This document shows, in pieces, positions 1 through 7,513 of a stretch of DNA of 64,000 nucleotides. Every line of letters begins with the position of its first letter. The first letter of the stretch is position 1. Location of the stretch: NCBI RefSeq assembly GCF_042682565.1, contig NZ_JBHUIC010000004.1; one strand, 5' to 3'. This DNA is from Pistricoccus aurantiacus (GTDB taxonomy: Bacteria; Pseudomonadota; Gammaproteobacteria; Pseudomonadales; Halomonadaceae). A model generated the notes under the pieces. The model had not been told where the DNA came from. It saw nothing but the letters and a program-made list of their open reading frames with translations, and made no database searches. Both the position numbers and the translations under genes were made by a program.

Positions 1-416
1 TGCTGCGGATTGGAAGCCGGCACCGTCTCGCCATAGATACGCCGGCCCTGCTCGGCGAACCAGCGCAGGAAACTGGCGGCGTAAGCGATTTCTCCGGCGG
101 CTTCCTTGAGCGGCTTGCCTTGTTCCAGGGTCATGATACGGGCAAGTTCGTCCTGATGTTCGTGCATGAGGTCATGCCATTTCATCAGGATATCCGCGCG
201 CTCGATAGCGGTCAGCGCACGCCAGGCGGGAAACGCCGCGTTCGCCGCGGTGATCGCCCGCTCGGTTTCGCTTCGCCCCATCTTGGGCACCTGAGCGATG
301 GTCTCACCGTTGGCGGGGTTGACGACATCGATCTGCTCGCCGTTATCCGCCGCGACCCAGCTACCGTCGATATAAGCGAAGGGACGAAACAGCGCGCTTT
401 CTTGTAGAGATTCCAT
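1..416 (-). CDS. gabD: NAD(P)-dependent succinate-semialdehyde dehydrogenase, N-terminal part (cut by window edge)
   Basis: Only the first 138 residues lie in the window; the gene runs off the left edge. The N-terminal half of an aldehyde dehydrogenase is clear: an FAYIDGSWVAA start, NPANGE at about residues 33-38, and the ALDH motif TLEQGKPLKEA at about 96-106. GabD-type enzymes oxidise succinate semialdehyde to succinate in 4-aminobutyrate breakdown, in the cytoplasm; that function is known for the family. The ATG at 416 follows a strong AAGGAAGGAGAG ribosome-binding site. Assignment to GabD rather than another ALDH is by resemblance of this N-terminus; the catalytic Cys and Glu are outside the window, so related substrates such as glutarate semialdehyde remain possible. 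Confidence 0.8.
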   Translation of the reverse strand, partial: MESLQESALFRPFAYIDGSWVAADNGEQIDVVNPANGETIAQVPKMGRSETERAITAANAAFPAWRALTAIERADILMKWHDLMHEHQDELARIMTLEQGKPLKEAAGEIAYAASFLRWFAEQGRRIYGETVPASNPQ

Positions 417-430
417 GTCACTCTCCTTCC

Positions 431-454
431 TTTGATACATTCTTTGATGCATTG
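431..454. repeat. Imperfect 12-bp tandem repeat upstream of gabD
   Basis: TTTGATACATTC at 431-442 is followed directly by TTTGATGCATTG at 443-454, with 10 of 12 bases alike. It lies 15 bp upstream of the gabD start codon, just outside the ribosome-binding site. It could be a half-site pair for a regulator or chance; no palindrome is present. Confidence 0.5.
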
Positions 455-546
455 ATCGTCGAATTTTCAACAAACGCCGTGCTTTATATGAAGTCGACCG
501 TCGCCTGACATAGCGTCAGGGCATGGTAGCTTTTATCTCTAGCAGT

Positions 547-831
547 CTAGGAGCCAGCACCCGGCTCTACCAGCGCTACCAGTACCGCCATGACCAACCC
601 CAGCCCGATGGCTATCCAGCAAAGGGCGCGACCCTTGTACAACGTCGGCGAACGACGGATCTGGCGAAGCCCCAGCAGGGCGAACACCGCTGCAATGATG
701 GACACGAATGCCGCCATGGCATCGAAGAACAAGGCAAGAAACGCAGTGGCCAAGGCGGCCAGGGCCCAGCCGGAATAACGCGGGCGACTCTCGTTTGAAG
801 GATTGGTGCTGCCTGTCGTCCTCTCTTCCAT
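547..831 (-). CDS. Small hypothetical membrane protein (DUF4190-like)
   Basis: A 94-residue protein with two predicted membrane helices (about residues 20-50 and 69-88) joined by a short loop containing GLRQIRRSPTLYKGR. The layout (hydrophobic hairpin, GLRxIRRSP loop, second helix) resembles DUF4190-type small membrane proteins, whose role is unknown. I chose the ATG at 831; an in-frame TTG at 855 would add eight residues and has no better ribosome-binding site. It stands alone between gabD and folE on the same strand. No function can be assigned from sequence. Confidence 0.6.
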   Translation of the reverse strand: MEERTTGSTNPSNESRPRYSGWALAALATAFLALFFDAMAAFVSIIAAVFALLGLRQIRRSPTLYKGRALCWIAIGLGLVMAVLVALVEPGAGS

Positions 832-941
832 GTCGTGGCTCGACTCCTGCTTCAAGACCTGTTTGCCGTTGGCGTTTCACCTCGCTTGATCCTATCAACC
901 GAACCTGCCGCCGGCCTTCGCATCAACCAGGCCATGACCGG

Positions 942-1499
942 TCAGTTGGAACGCACCAGGGTCAGAAACTCCTGGCGCGTGGACTGGTTGTCACGAAAAG
1001 CGCCCAGCATGACCGAAGTCGTCATGCTGGAATTCTGCTTTTCGACACCGCGCATCATCATGCACAGATGGCGCGCCTCGATCACTACCGCCACCCCCCG
1101 CGCCTGGGTTACTCGCAGAACCGCCTCGGCGATCTCGCGAGTCAGCTTTTCCTGAATCTGCATGCGGCGCGCGTACATGTCGACGATCCGAGCGAATTTG
1201 GAAAGTCCCAGCACTCGCCCGCGAGGCATGTAGGCAATATGACATTTGCCAATAAAAGGCAGCAAATGATGCTCGCACATCGAGTAGAGTTCGATATCCT
1301 TGACCAGCACCATCTCATCCGTATTCGATTCGAAGATAGCCCCATTGATCAAGGTTTCCAGGGACTGCTCGTAGCCATGGGTCAGAAACTGCATGGCCTT
1401 GGCGGCACGCTTGGGAGTATCGCGAAGCCCTTCTCGGTCCGGATCCTCACCCAGGGCGCTAATGATCTGCCGGTAATGCTCGGCGAGTTGTTCGGTCAT
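942..1499 (-). CDS. folE: GTP cyclohydrolase I
   Basis: A 185-residue FolE. The enzyme converts GTP to 7,8-dihydroneopterin triphosphate, the first step of tetrahydrofolate synthesis, as a cytoplasmic homodecamer. The zinc ligands of the family are present: Cys75 and His78 in SMCEHHLLPF and Cys146 in ARHLCMMMRG. The GLSK and RRMQIQEKLT segments are typical. The frame stays open 77 residues further upstream, but that stretch has no similarity to FolE; the start at 1499 (MTEQLAEHYR) gives the usual length for short bacterial FolE proteins. It is transcribed alone and diverges from the secreted protein at 1751. Confidence 0.93.
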   Translation of the reverse strand: MTEQLAEHYRQIISALGEDPDREGLRDTPKRAAKAMQFLTHGYEQSLETLINGAIFESNTDEMVLVKDIELYSMCEHHLLPFIGKCHIAYMPRGRVLGLSKFARIVDMYARRMQIQEKLTREIAEAVLRVTQARGVAVVIEARHLCMMMRGVEKQNSSMTTSVMLGAFRDNQSTRQEFLTLVRSN

Positions 1500-1750
1500 G
1501 TTTGGGCTCGTTATGGCATTGATGCTCAGACGCATCAACCGTCTTGTCGGCATTGCCGATAAATGGCGAAGCGTCAATTCTAGCCCATGCCCCTCTCGGA
1601 AGCAGCCCGATCCTTCAAGCGACATCTCGTCGCGCGGACCCCGGCCGGGCTGTAGCGCCAAGTCGGCTGTGCTAAAGTAGTGGCTTCGCGCCCTGCCCGT
1701 ATACCGCTGGCTGGACAGAATTGAAAACATCCTCGTCGAGAATCCGTATC

Positions 1751-2305
1751 ATGATAAAACGCTGCCTTTACTTGCTGGCGGCCGGCCTGGCGATGCCAAT
1801 CCTGGCTCAGGGTAACACCCTCAACCTGCCGGCGGATGCCACCATCGACGTGCACGTCATCGAAACACTGACCCTCGATACCACCACGCCGGAACAGGCG
1901 GACGTGCTGCTGCAGCCCATCGCCAGCCAGGGAGCCACGCATCAGCTGCCGGATTACTGCCTGATCACCGCCACCGCCAGCCTGATCGATCAGCAGGTTC
2001 GCATCACTGCCAATACCCTGACCTGCATCGAACCCACGGGAGACGCTCCGGAAATCTTCAGCGCCGAAATTTCCGCTACGGGCCGAGAGTCGAATGGAGA
2101 TTTCGGCATTGACGCCTGTACCTCGATGAGTAACGGTGCCTGTCAGAGTGCAACGCTGACCCCGGAGCATCACTTCACGCTCGAACTGGGGCAGGCGTTG
2201 GCTATCGAACCCCAGGACAATCCCTCGGCACGTATCAACGAACAGCGTCGACGTGCGGGTGATGATAACGACGACACCTCATCCGACACCTCGCCTTCCA
2301 ACTGA
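1751..2305 (+). CDS. Hypothetical secreted protein with four cysteines
   Basis: A 184-residue protein with a classical signal peptide (KR in the n-region, hydrophobic LYLLAAGLAMPIL, cleavage probably after AQG or AQA-like at about residue 20). The mature part holds four cysteines, in PDYC, LTC, IDACT and GACQ, suggesting two disulfides in the periplasm, and ends in a polar Asp/Ser-rich tail (DDNDDTSSDTSPS). The middle, with LLQPI, the PDYC turn and alternating beta-like stretches, vaguely recalls the TraB/TrbI beta-barrel domain of conjugation proteins, but this is a weak impression. The ATG at 1751 is preferred over an in-frame TTG at 1721. It is monocistronic. Confidence 0.7.
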   Translation: MIKRCLYLLAAGLAMPILAQGNTLNLPADATIDVHVIETLTLDTTTPEQADVLLQPIASQGATHQLPDYCLITATASLIDQQVRITANTLTCIEPTGDAPEIFSAEISATGRESNGDFGIDACTSMSNGACQSATLTPEHHFTLELGQALAIEPQDNPSARINEQRRRAGDDNDDTSSDTSPSN

Positions 2306-2332
2306 TCTCGCCGGACTAATCTTGTCAGTTAT

Positions 2333-2356
2333 GCGCCGTCATTGTCATGACGGCGC
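2333..2356. terminator. Strong hairpin between convergent genes, possible bidirectional terminator
   Basis: A perfect 10-bp stem, GCGCCGTCAT with ATGACGGCGC, closes a TGTC loop. It sits between the stop of the secreted protein (2305, plus) and the stop of srkA (2368, minus). Neither side has a U-run, so it is not a textbook intrinsic terminator. It may protect 3' ends or stop transcription with Rho. Confidence 0.5.
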
Positions 2357-2367
2357 GAACTTCGAAG

Positions 2368-3354
2368 CTAGAGAATCCAGCGAATCTTTCGATCCAGTAC
2401 CAGACACTGCTGATCCAACTGCCGAATATGCTGATCCCAGTAGCCCTCGTCAGCGACCCAGGGAAATGCCTGAGGAAATGCAGGGTCCTCCCAACGCTCG
2501 ATCAGCCAGGCGGTGTGGCGCATCAATCGCAGGCTGCGCAGCGGCTCTATCCATTCAAGCTCCCGGCGCGGAAATGCCGTGTACTGTTCATAGCCTTCGA
2601 GAATCTCGGAAAGCTGGGCGCGAATTTCCTGATCATTCTGGGCGCTGAGCAGCATCCACATATCCTGCACCGCCGGTGCCATCATGCAGTCGTCAAAATC
2701 CACCAGTGCGAACTGCTCGTCTCGACCCAACAGATTTCCAGGATGGCAATCGCCGTGGGTGCGTATCGATGCCTCTACTGGCCAGCCTCGAGACTCGAGC
2801 AGTTTTTGCAAAGTCGCGCTGATCCGCTCGTAGGCAGGGCGCTGACGACGGGTCAGCCAGGAACCGGACAGTATCACTTCGCGACTGGCAGCCACCACGC
2901 GGTTCAAGTCAAGCACCGGCCGGTGGATAAAAGTCTTGCGCCGACCGACCGCATGAACCTGCCCGATCGCCTCTCCCAGCGCATACAGGTGCGCCGGGTT
3001 ATCAAGCTCCGGCGCCTGACCCGGCAGACAGGGATACATGGCCAGGCGAAATTCCGCCCGGTGATGCAGGCTCCTGCCCTTCTCGTCTCGCCAGGGCGCC
3101 GCCACCATCGCGCCGTCCAAACTCAGTTCGGTCAGAAAATCGTGCTCTTCCTGAATCTGCCCGTCACGCCAACGCCCCGGACGATAGAACTTGACGACCC
3201 AACGGCGCCGCTCGTCGTCGCAAAGCATGAAGACCCGATTTTCATAGCTGTTCAGCGCAAAGGGCTCGCTGGATAGACAGAAACCCAGCGACTCCACCGC
3301 GTCGGCGATACGCATAGGCGACAACTGCTCGAAAGGATGGCGTTGATCGACCAC
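2368..3354 (-). CDS. srkA: Stress response kinase A (YihE/RdoA family Ser/Thr kinase)
   Basis: A 328-residue APH-fold protein kinase, the same length as the E. coli enzyme. Visible landmarks are NSYENRVF near residue 36, VVKFYRP (nucleotide-binding Lys), the catalytic loop HGDCHPGNLL at about 200-209 and the metal-binding DFDD at about 219-222. SrkA dampens Cpx/MazEF-linked stress death in E. coli; its substrates are unclear. I chose a GTG start at 3354 because GGGGAGA lies 6 bases upstream and the protein then aligns end to end with E. coli SrkA; an ATG at 3378 gives eight extra residues. The gene lies 46 bases downstream of comF on the same strand. Confidence 0.88.
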   Translation of the reverse strand: MVDQRHPFEQLSPMRIADAVESLGFCLSSEPFALNSYENRVFMLCDDERRRWVVKFYRPGRWRDGQIQEEHDFLTELSLDGAMVAAPWRDEKGRSLHHRAEFRLAMYPCLPGQAPELDNPAHLYALGEAIGQVHAVGRRKTFIHRPVLDLNRVVAASREVILSGSWLTRRQRPAYERISATLQKLLESRGWPVEASIRTHGDCHPGNLLGRDEQFALVDFDDCMMAPAVQDMWMLLSAQNDQEIRAQLSEILEGYEQYTAFPRRELEWIEPLRSLRLMRHTAWLIERWEDPAFPQAFPWVADEGYWDQHIRQLDQQCLVLDRKIRWIL

Positions 3355-3400
3355 GAAGACTCTCCCCGATAGCGGCATATAAAAACCATGCTATCAGAGA

Positions 3401-4141
3401 TCACTCCATGGGCGTTCGCGCGATGGCCCAGGCTTCTACCTCTCCGGCGCCCGCGCTCAGGCAAGCCTCCGCCAAGGCGTTCAGAGTAGCGCCGGTGGTC
3501 ATGACGTCGTCGACCAGCGCGACGCGCGAAGGCAGAGGCGCTTCGAGCACGAAGGCGCCACGCAGATTGCGCCGACGCTTTCGGCGATCCAGCCCCCGCT
3601 GGGACGGCGTGGCGCGCAGCCGCCGGGCTTCGATACAGGGAATATCGAGACGCCCGGCAAGACGGCGCGCCAGCCAATCCGCCTGGTTGAATCCACGCGC
3701 TCGCGCTCGCTTCGAATGCAGTGGCACGCTGACCAGAGCCTGAGGGCGTCGCGACGACGGCAACTCCTCCAGCGCATGTTCCATCAGTTCAAGCAGCAGC
3801 GTACCGGCTCGCGGTGAAGCGGAAAACTTGAACTGCCAGACAAGGATCGCGATCTGCTCACGGTACAGCAGCGGCACCCTGGCCCTTGTAAACCGCGGCG
3901 GCTCTTTCAGACAGGCCCCGCAAATCTGCCTGACCAAGCCAGCCGGCAAGGGTTCCGCGCAGCGCTCGCAGGCCGGCAGGTTCCAAGGCAGCTCCAGCAG
4001 GCAGGCCTCGCACCAAGGCTTTGCTTCTTGAGTATTCGCCAGACAGAACGCGCAGTGCCCCGGCATGGCACGGCGTAGCCAGCTATCGCTCTGTGCCAAG
4101 AGTCGAGGAAAGGAAGCAGCGGTGGTCAGAAAGATTTTCAT
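3401..4141 (-). CDS. comF: ComF family phosphoribosyltransferase-like protein
   Basis: A protein of about 246 residues with an N-terminal cysteine-rich zinc-binding region (CAFC, CEAC, CERC and CGAC pairs) and a C-terminal phosphoribosyltransferase fold marked by VALVDDVMTTGATL, the PRPP-binding loop. ComF homologues support natural DNA uptake (single-strand DNA handling at the inner membrane) in competent bacteria; in others their role is uncertain. The start is ambiguous: ATG at 4141 is used here, and an in-frame ATG at 4186 would add 15 residues; neither has a well-spaced ribosome-binding site. The neighbour srkA follows 46 bases later. Confidence 0.85.
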   Translation of the reverse strand: MKIFLTTAASFPRLLAQSDSWLRRAMPGHCAFCLANTQEAKPWCEACLLELPWNLPACERCAEPLPAGLVRQICGACLKEPPRFTRARVPLLYREQIAILVWQFKFSASPRAGTLLLELMEHALEELPSSRRPQALVSVPLHSKRARARGFNQADWLARRLAGRLDIPCIEARRLRATPSQRGLDRRKRRRNLRGAFVLEAPLPSRVALVDDVMTTGATLNALAEACLSAGAGEVEAWAIARTPME

Positions 4142-4215
4142 CTTGTTCGTGACGCCAATTCTCACTCCTTTCTTTAACAAACTCATCGTTATTCATTACC
4201 AAGGTCGAACATTGC

Positions 4216-4243
4216 TTGACTTGAACGAAGCAATCCCTAGAAT
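4216..4243 (+). promoter_or_regulatory. Promoter of tRNA-Leu
   Basis: TTGACT (-35, 4216-4221) and TAGAAT (-10, 4238-4243) are separated by 16 bp. The bases after the -10 are GC-rich (GCCCGG at 4246-4251), like the discriminator of growth-rate-controlled stable RNA promoters. The tRNA begins about 37 bases after the expected transcription start. Confidence 0.7.
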
Positions 4244-4281
4244 ATGCCCGGTCTTTTCAATAGTATGCCCGGTCTTTTCAA
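4243..4281 (+). repeat. 18-bp tandem repeat (period 21) between promoter and tRNA-Leu
   Basis: TATGCCCGGTCTTTTCAA occurs at 4243-4260 and again at 4264-4281, identical in all 18 positions with a 3-bp spacer. The second copy ends six bases before the mature tRNA 5' end, so it would be in the transcribed 5' leader removed by RNase P. It repeats the GC-rich discriminator. Confidence 0.85.
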
Positions 4282-4286
4282 CACCC

Positions 4287-4371
4287 GCGGATGTGGTGGA
4301 ATTGGTAGACACGCTAGATTTAGGTTCTAGTGCCGCAAGGCGTGGGAGTTCGAGTCTCCCCATCCGCACCA
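4287..4371 (+). tRNA. tRNA-Leu (anticodon UAG)
   Basis: An 85-base class II tRNA. The acceptor stem GCGGATG pairs with CATCCGC; the D-loop region TGGTAGAC, the anticodon stem CTAGA/TCTAG around loop TTTAGGT (anticodon TAG), a long variable arm and the T-arm GTTCGAGTC are all visible. The encoded CCA end follows at 4369-4371. It reads CUN leucine codons. Confidence 0.97.
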
Positions 4372-4438
4372 TCTAATTTTCTAATAGTGCTGGTTAAATC
4401 TCATACGATTTCCTTGCTTGAACCCTTTCTATCCTTCC

Positions 4439-5953
4439 TCAATCCGATTGACCCGAGCTCGACTGCATTCGCTTGCGTAGCAGCGGGCCGAGTATATACG
4501 GCAGGATCAATCCCAGGGCGGCGAACACCCACAGACCGATCGCCAGGCCGCTACCCCACAGCACCATCCAGTCGCCGTCGGAAATATCCAGCGCATGGCG
4601 CAGGTTCTTTTCCATTTCCGGGCCGAGCAGCAGGCCGAGAATCACCGGTACCAGCGGGATTTCCAGCTTGCGCAGCACATAGCCGGCGACGCCGAAGGCC
4701 ACCATGAAATACAGATCGAAGGTGGTGTTGCTGATCGAGTAGATGCCGACGAAGGCCACCATGGTAACGATAGGCAGCAGGTACATCGGCGGCACCGAGA
4801 GCAGCTTGACGAAGATCCCCACCAGCGGAATATTCAATAGCAGCAGCAGGAAGTTGCCGATCAGCAGCGCGGCGATCACGCCCCATACGATATCCGCATT
4901 CTGCGTGAACATCAGCGGCCCGGGGGTGATATTCAGCGAGATCAAGAGTGCGAGAAGCACCGCCGTGGTGCCACTGCCCGGCACGCCCAGGGTCAGCATG
5001 GGCACCAGGGCGCCGCTCGAGGCACCGTTGTTGCCGGCTTCCGGCGCCGCCACCCCGCGGGGGTCGCCTTCGCCGAAGTTGCCCTTGCGCCCGAGAATGC
5101 GCTTTTCCAGGGTATAGCTGATGAAGCTTCCCAGGGAGGCCCCGGCGCCCGGCAACACACCTGCGACGAATCCCAGCACACCGCCGCGCAGACTGGTAGG
5201 AAGAATGTCCCGAATATCCTTCCAGGATAGGGTCATCTTGTTGACCGCGATGCTCTCTTTCCCTCCGCCGGCCTGGGCTTCAATAAAGAACAACAGCTCG
5301 GATATGGCGAACAGACCGACGATGGCGATGATGAAATCCACGCCCTCGTAAAGCTCCAATACGCCGAAAGTGTAGCGCTGGACCCCGGTACTATCGATAC
5401 CCACGGTGGCAATCATCAGGCCAATACAGGCTGCCACGACGGTCTTGATCGGATTCTTGCCGGTGATCCCCCCGAGGGTGGCGAAGGCCAGCATGAACAG
5501 GGCAAAGTATTCCGCGGGGCCGAAGGTCAAGGCGAAATCCGCCAGTACCGGCGCCAGCAGAATCAGACCGAGAGTCGCGACCAGACTGCCGATGAACGAG
5601 GCAATGGCGGAAATCGCCAAGGCCTCCGAAGCCTTGCCCTTCTGGGCCATGGGATAGCCGTCCAGACAGGTCATCATGGCCGGCTCGTCGCCGGGAATGT
5701 TCAGCAGAATCGAGGAAATCCGTCCCCCGTACATGGCGCCGGCATAGACCGCGGTCAGCATGATCATGGCGGTGTCCGGCGCCAGCCCCAGACTGAACGC
5801 CAGGGGAATCAGAATCGCCACTCCATTGGCCGGCCCCAGCCCCGGCAGCGCACCGATCAGAGTGCCCAGGAAGGCGCCCAGCAGCGCGAACATGAGATTA
5901 TGCGGCGCGAGGGCCACGCCGAAGCCATCGATCAGAAAGCCCAGGGTTTCCAT
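4439..5953 (-). CDS. tctA: Tripartite tricarboxylate transporter, large membrane subunit
   Basis: A 504-residue polytopic inner-membrane protein of the TctA family. The signature GALPGLGPANGVAILIP near the N-terminus and the second repeat GVLPGAGASLGSF are visible, along with VPGSGTTAVLLALL in the middle. TctA forms the ion-coupled permease; with TctB and the periplasmic binder TctC it takes up citrate, other tricarboxylates or related acids, and here the substrate is unknown. Its ATG overlaps the tctB stop by one base (TGATG), indicating translational coupling. It is the last gene of the tctCBA operon and ends 68 bases from tRNA-Leu. Confidence 0.95.
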   Translation of the reverse strand: METLGFLIDGFGVALAPHNLMFALLGAFLGTLIGALPGLGPANGVAILIPLAFSLGLAPDTAMIMLTAVYAGAMYGGRISSILLNIPGDEPAMMTCLDGYPMAQKGKASEALAISAIASFIGSLVATLGLILLAPVLADFALTFGPAEYFALFMLAFATLGGITGKNPIKTVVAACIGLMIATVGIDSTGVQRYTFGVLELYEGVDFIIAIVGLFAISELLFFIEAQAGGGKESIAVNKMTLSWKDIRDILPTSLRGGVLGFVAGVLPGAGASLGSFISYTLEKRILGRKGNFGEGDPRGVAAPEAGNNGASSGALVPMLTLGVPGSGTTAVLLALLISLNITPGPLMFTQNADIVWGVIAALLIGNFLLLLLNIPLVGIFVKLLSVPPMYLLPIVTMVAFVGIYSISNTTFDLYFMVAFGVAGYVLRKLEIPLVPVILGLLLGPEMEKNLRHALDISDGDWMVLWGSGLAIGLWVFAALGLILPYILGPLLRKRMQSSSGQSD

Positions 5954-6405
5954 CAGTCCACCTCCAGGAAATCGAGCAGGCCCAGGGGCAGCGACAGATC
6001 AAGGGCGAAGTTGAACAGCACAAACACCACGACACCGGCAATCGCTCCGGTCACATAAGCCTTGATGGGTGTTGCTCCCATTCGCCAGCAGAGCGTGCCG
6101 ACCGCAAGAGCAGTGCTGATGATGAATCCCAGTGGCTGCAGCAGCAGTGCGTACAGCACCAGCACCACCACGGCGATGATCAGTTCCAGCCCGGTGCGAC
6201 TCCAGGGCCAAGGATTATCCGGATCGGGACGCAGGATCAGATAGAGACTCGAGAGCGCCAGCACCGCCGCCAGCAACAGGGGAAAGGTCTCGGGACCCAC
6301 TGCTTCCGCGCCGCCGAAGGGCTCGGGGAACTGGGTCGCGCTCCCGCCATAGGCCACCGCCAGAACGATCAGCAATACCCCGAAGACACGATCGTTGAAG
6401 GCCAT
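5953..6405 (-). CDS. tctB: Tripartite tricarboxylate transporter, small membrane subunit
   Basis: A 150-residue protein with four predicted membrane helices, the size and layout of TctB (DUF1468). Sequence conservation is low in this family, so the call leans on position between tctC and tctA. Both joints overlap by one base: TAATG with tctC upstream and TGATG with tctA downstream. It acts as the small membrane partner of TctA. Confidence 0.92.
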   Translation of the reverse strand: MAFNDRVFGVLLIVLAVAYGGSATQFPEPFGGAEAVGPETFPLLLAAVLALSSLYLILRPDPDNPWPWSRTGLELIIAVVVLVLYALLLQPLGFIISTALAVGTLCWRMGATPIKAYVTGAIAGVVVFVLFNFALDLSLPLGLLDFLEVD

Positions 6406-7406
6406 TACTGGATCAGCCCGATATCCCTGGAAAGCGCCTCGATGTCATCGATCTGCTGCTTGACGAAATCCTCGAACTCGCCGGCGCTCATGTGGAACGG
6501 CATCAGGCCATTCTGGGTCATGACGTTTTGCCACTCGTCACTCTCGTAGATCGTATCCATGGCATCGACCCAGTACTGCTTGGCCTCGTCGGAGATATCC
6601 GCCGGCATGTAAAAGCCGCGCCAGTTGGGACCGACCGCGTCGATGCCCTGCTCCTTGGCGGTGGGGATATCGCTGAGCTCCCCCGGCAGACGTTCCTCGG
6701 CGAGCACCGCCAGCACTCGCAGATCACCGGATTCCATGAAGCCTTGTGCCTCGGTGATATCGCCGGTAAAGGCATCCACGTGGCCACCGACCACCTGGGT
6801 CATGGCCTCGCCGCCGTTGTTGTAGGAGAGATAGGGAATACGCGGCAGGTTCTCGACCTCCGCCTCCTGGGCAGCGATCAGTACCTTGAGATGATCCCAA
6901 CCGCCCTTGGCACTGCCGCCGGCAAACTTGACGCTGCGTGGATCCTCCTTGATCGCCTCCATCAAGGCGGGCAGATCCTGATAGTCGGAGTCCTTGGATA
7001 CGGCGATAATGCCGTAGTCCGCTCCCAACGCACCGATCCAGTTGACCATGTCCGCATCCATGCCCGGGAACTGGCCCTGGGCCAATCGCGTGGTGGTGGC
7101 CGTCGAAGCGGCTACCAGCAGTTGGTCGTCACCGGCCCGCTTGCTGACGGTATGGGCATAGGCGACGCCGCCACCGGCGCCAGCCATGTTGATGGTCTGC
7201 ACACTCTTCGGTACCAGGCCGAGGTCTTCCAGCACCTTGCCCACGCTGCGGCAGGTGAAGTCCCAGCCACCGCCGGGATCCGCCGGCGCCAGACATTCCA
7301 CCTTGCCCTCGGGCTCGAAGGCCATGGCGGTAGTGGCGCTCAGAGCGATACCGGCAATAGCGATCAGCTTGACCGGAGTGGATCTTGCTAGGGATGAGAT
7401 TGGCAT
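6405..7406 (-). CDS. tctC: Tripartite tricarboxylate transporter, periplasmic substrate-binding protein
   Basis: A 333-residue TctC-family solute receptor with a signal peptide ending near ATTAMA (about residues 24-29). The mature start EGKVECLAPADPGGGWDFTCR carries the ligand-loop PADPGGGWD typical of the family, and NMAGAGGGVA and FAGGSAKGGWDHL follow. It binds the substrate in the periplasm and hands it to TctAB. An AAGGAAA ribosome-binding site precedes the ATG at 7406. No tctDE two-component pair, which controls this transporter in enterobacteria, is adjacent. Confidence 0.94.
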   Translation of the reverse strand: MPISSLARSTPVKLIAIAGIALSATTAMAFEPEGKVECLAPADPGGGWDFTCRSVGKVLEDLGLVPKSVQTINMAGAGGGVAYAHTVSKRAGDDQLLVAASTATTTRLAQGQFPGMDADMVNWIGALGADYGIIAVSKDSDYQDLPALMEAIKEDPRSVKFAGGSAKGGWDHLKVLIAAQEAEVENLPRIPYLSYNNGGEAMTQVVGGHVDAFTGDITEAQGFMESGDLRVLAVLAEERLPGELSDIPTAKEQGIDAVGPNWRGFYMPADISDEAKQYWVDAMDTIYESDEWQNVMTQNGLMPFHMSAGEFEDFVKQQIDDIEALSRDIGLIQ

Positions 7407-7513
7407 GACGGCATTTCCTTGTTATTCGTGTATTGGTGAGTCATGCCTGTCAGCAAAGTTGAATTTTCCTCAGGGCGCAACTGCCTCCTGCGCTATTGAC
7501 GAATTTGTTTTGG

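Noticed and set aside
503..522. Hairpin CCTGAC-ATAGC-GTCAGG as a terminator for the small membrane protein at 547
   Set aside because: Only a 6-bp stem, and on the relevant strand it is followed by GC-rich sequence, not a T-run.
708..1562. A 284-codon plus-strand open frame opposite folE
   Set aside because: Opposite to folE with its zinc ligands; the product has no domain or signal.
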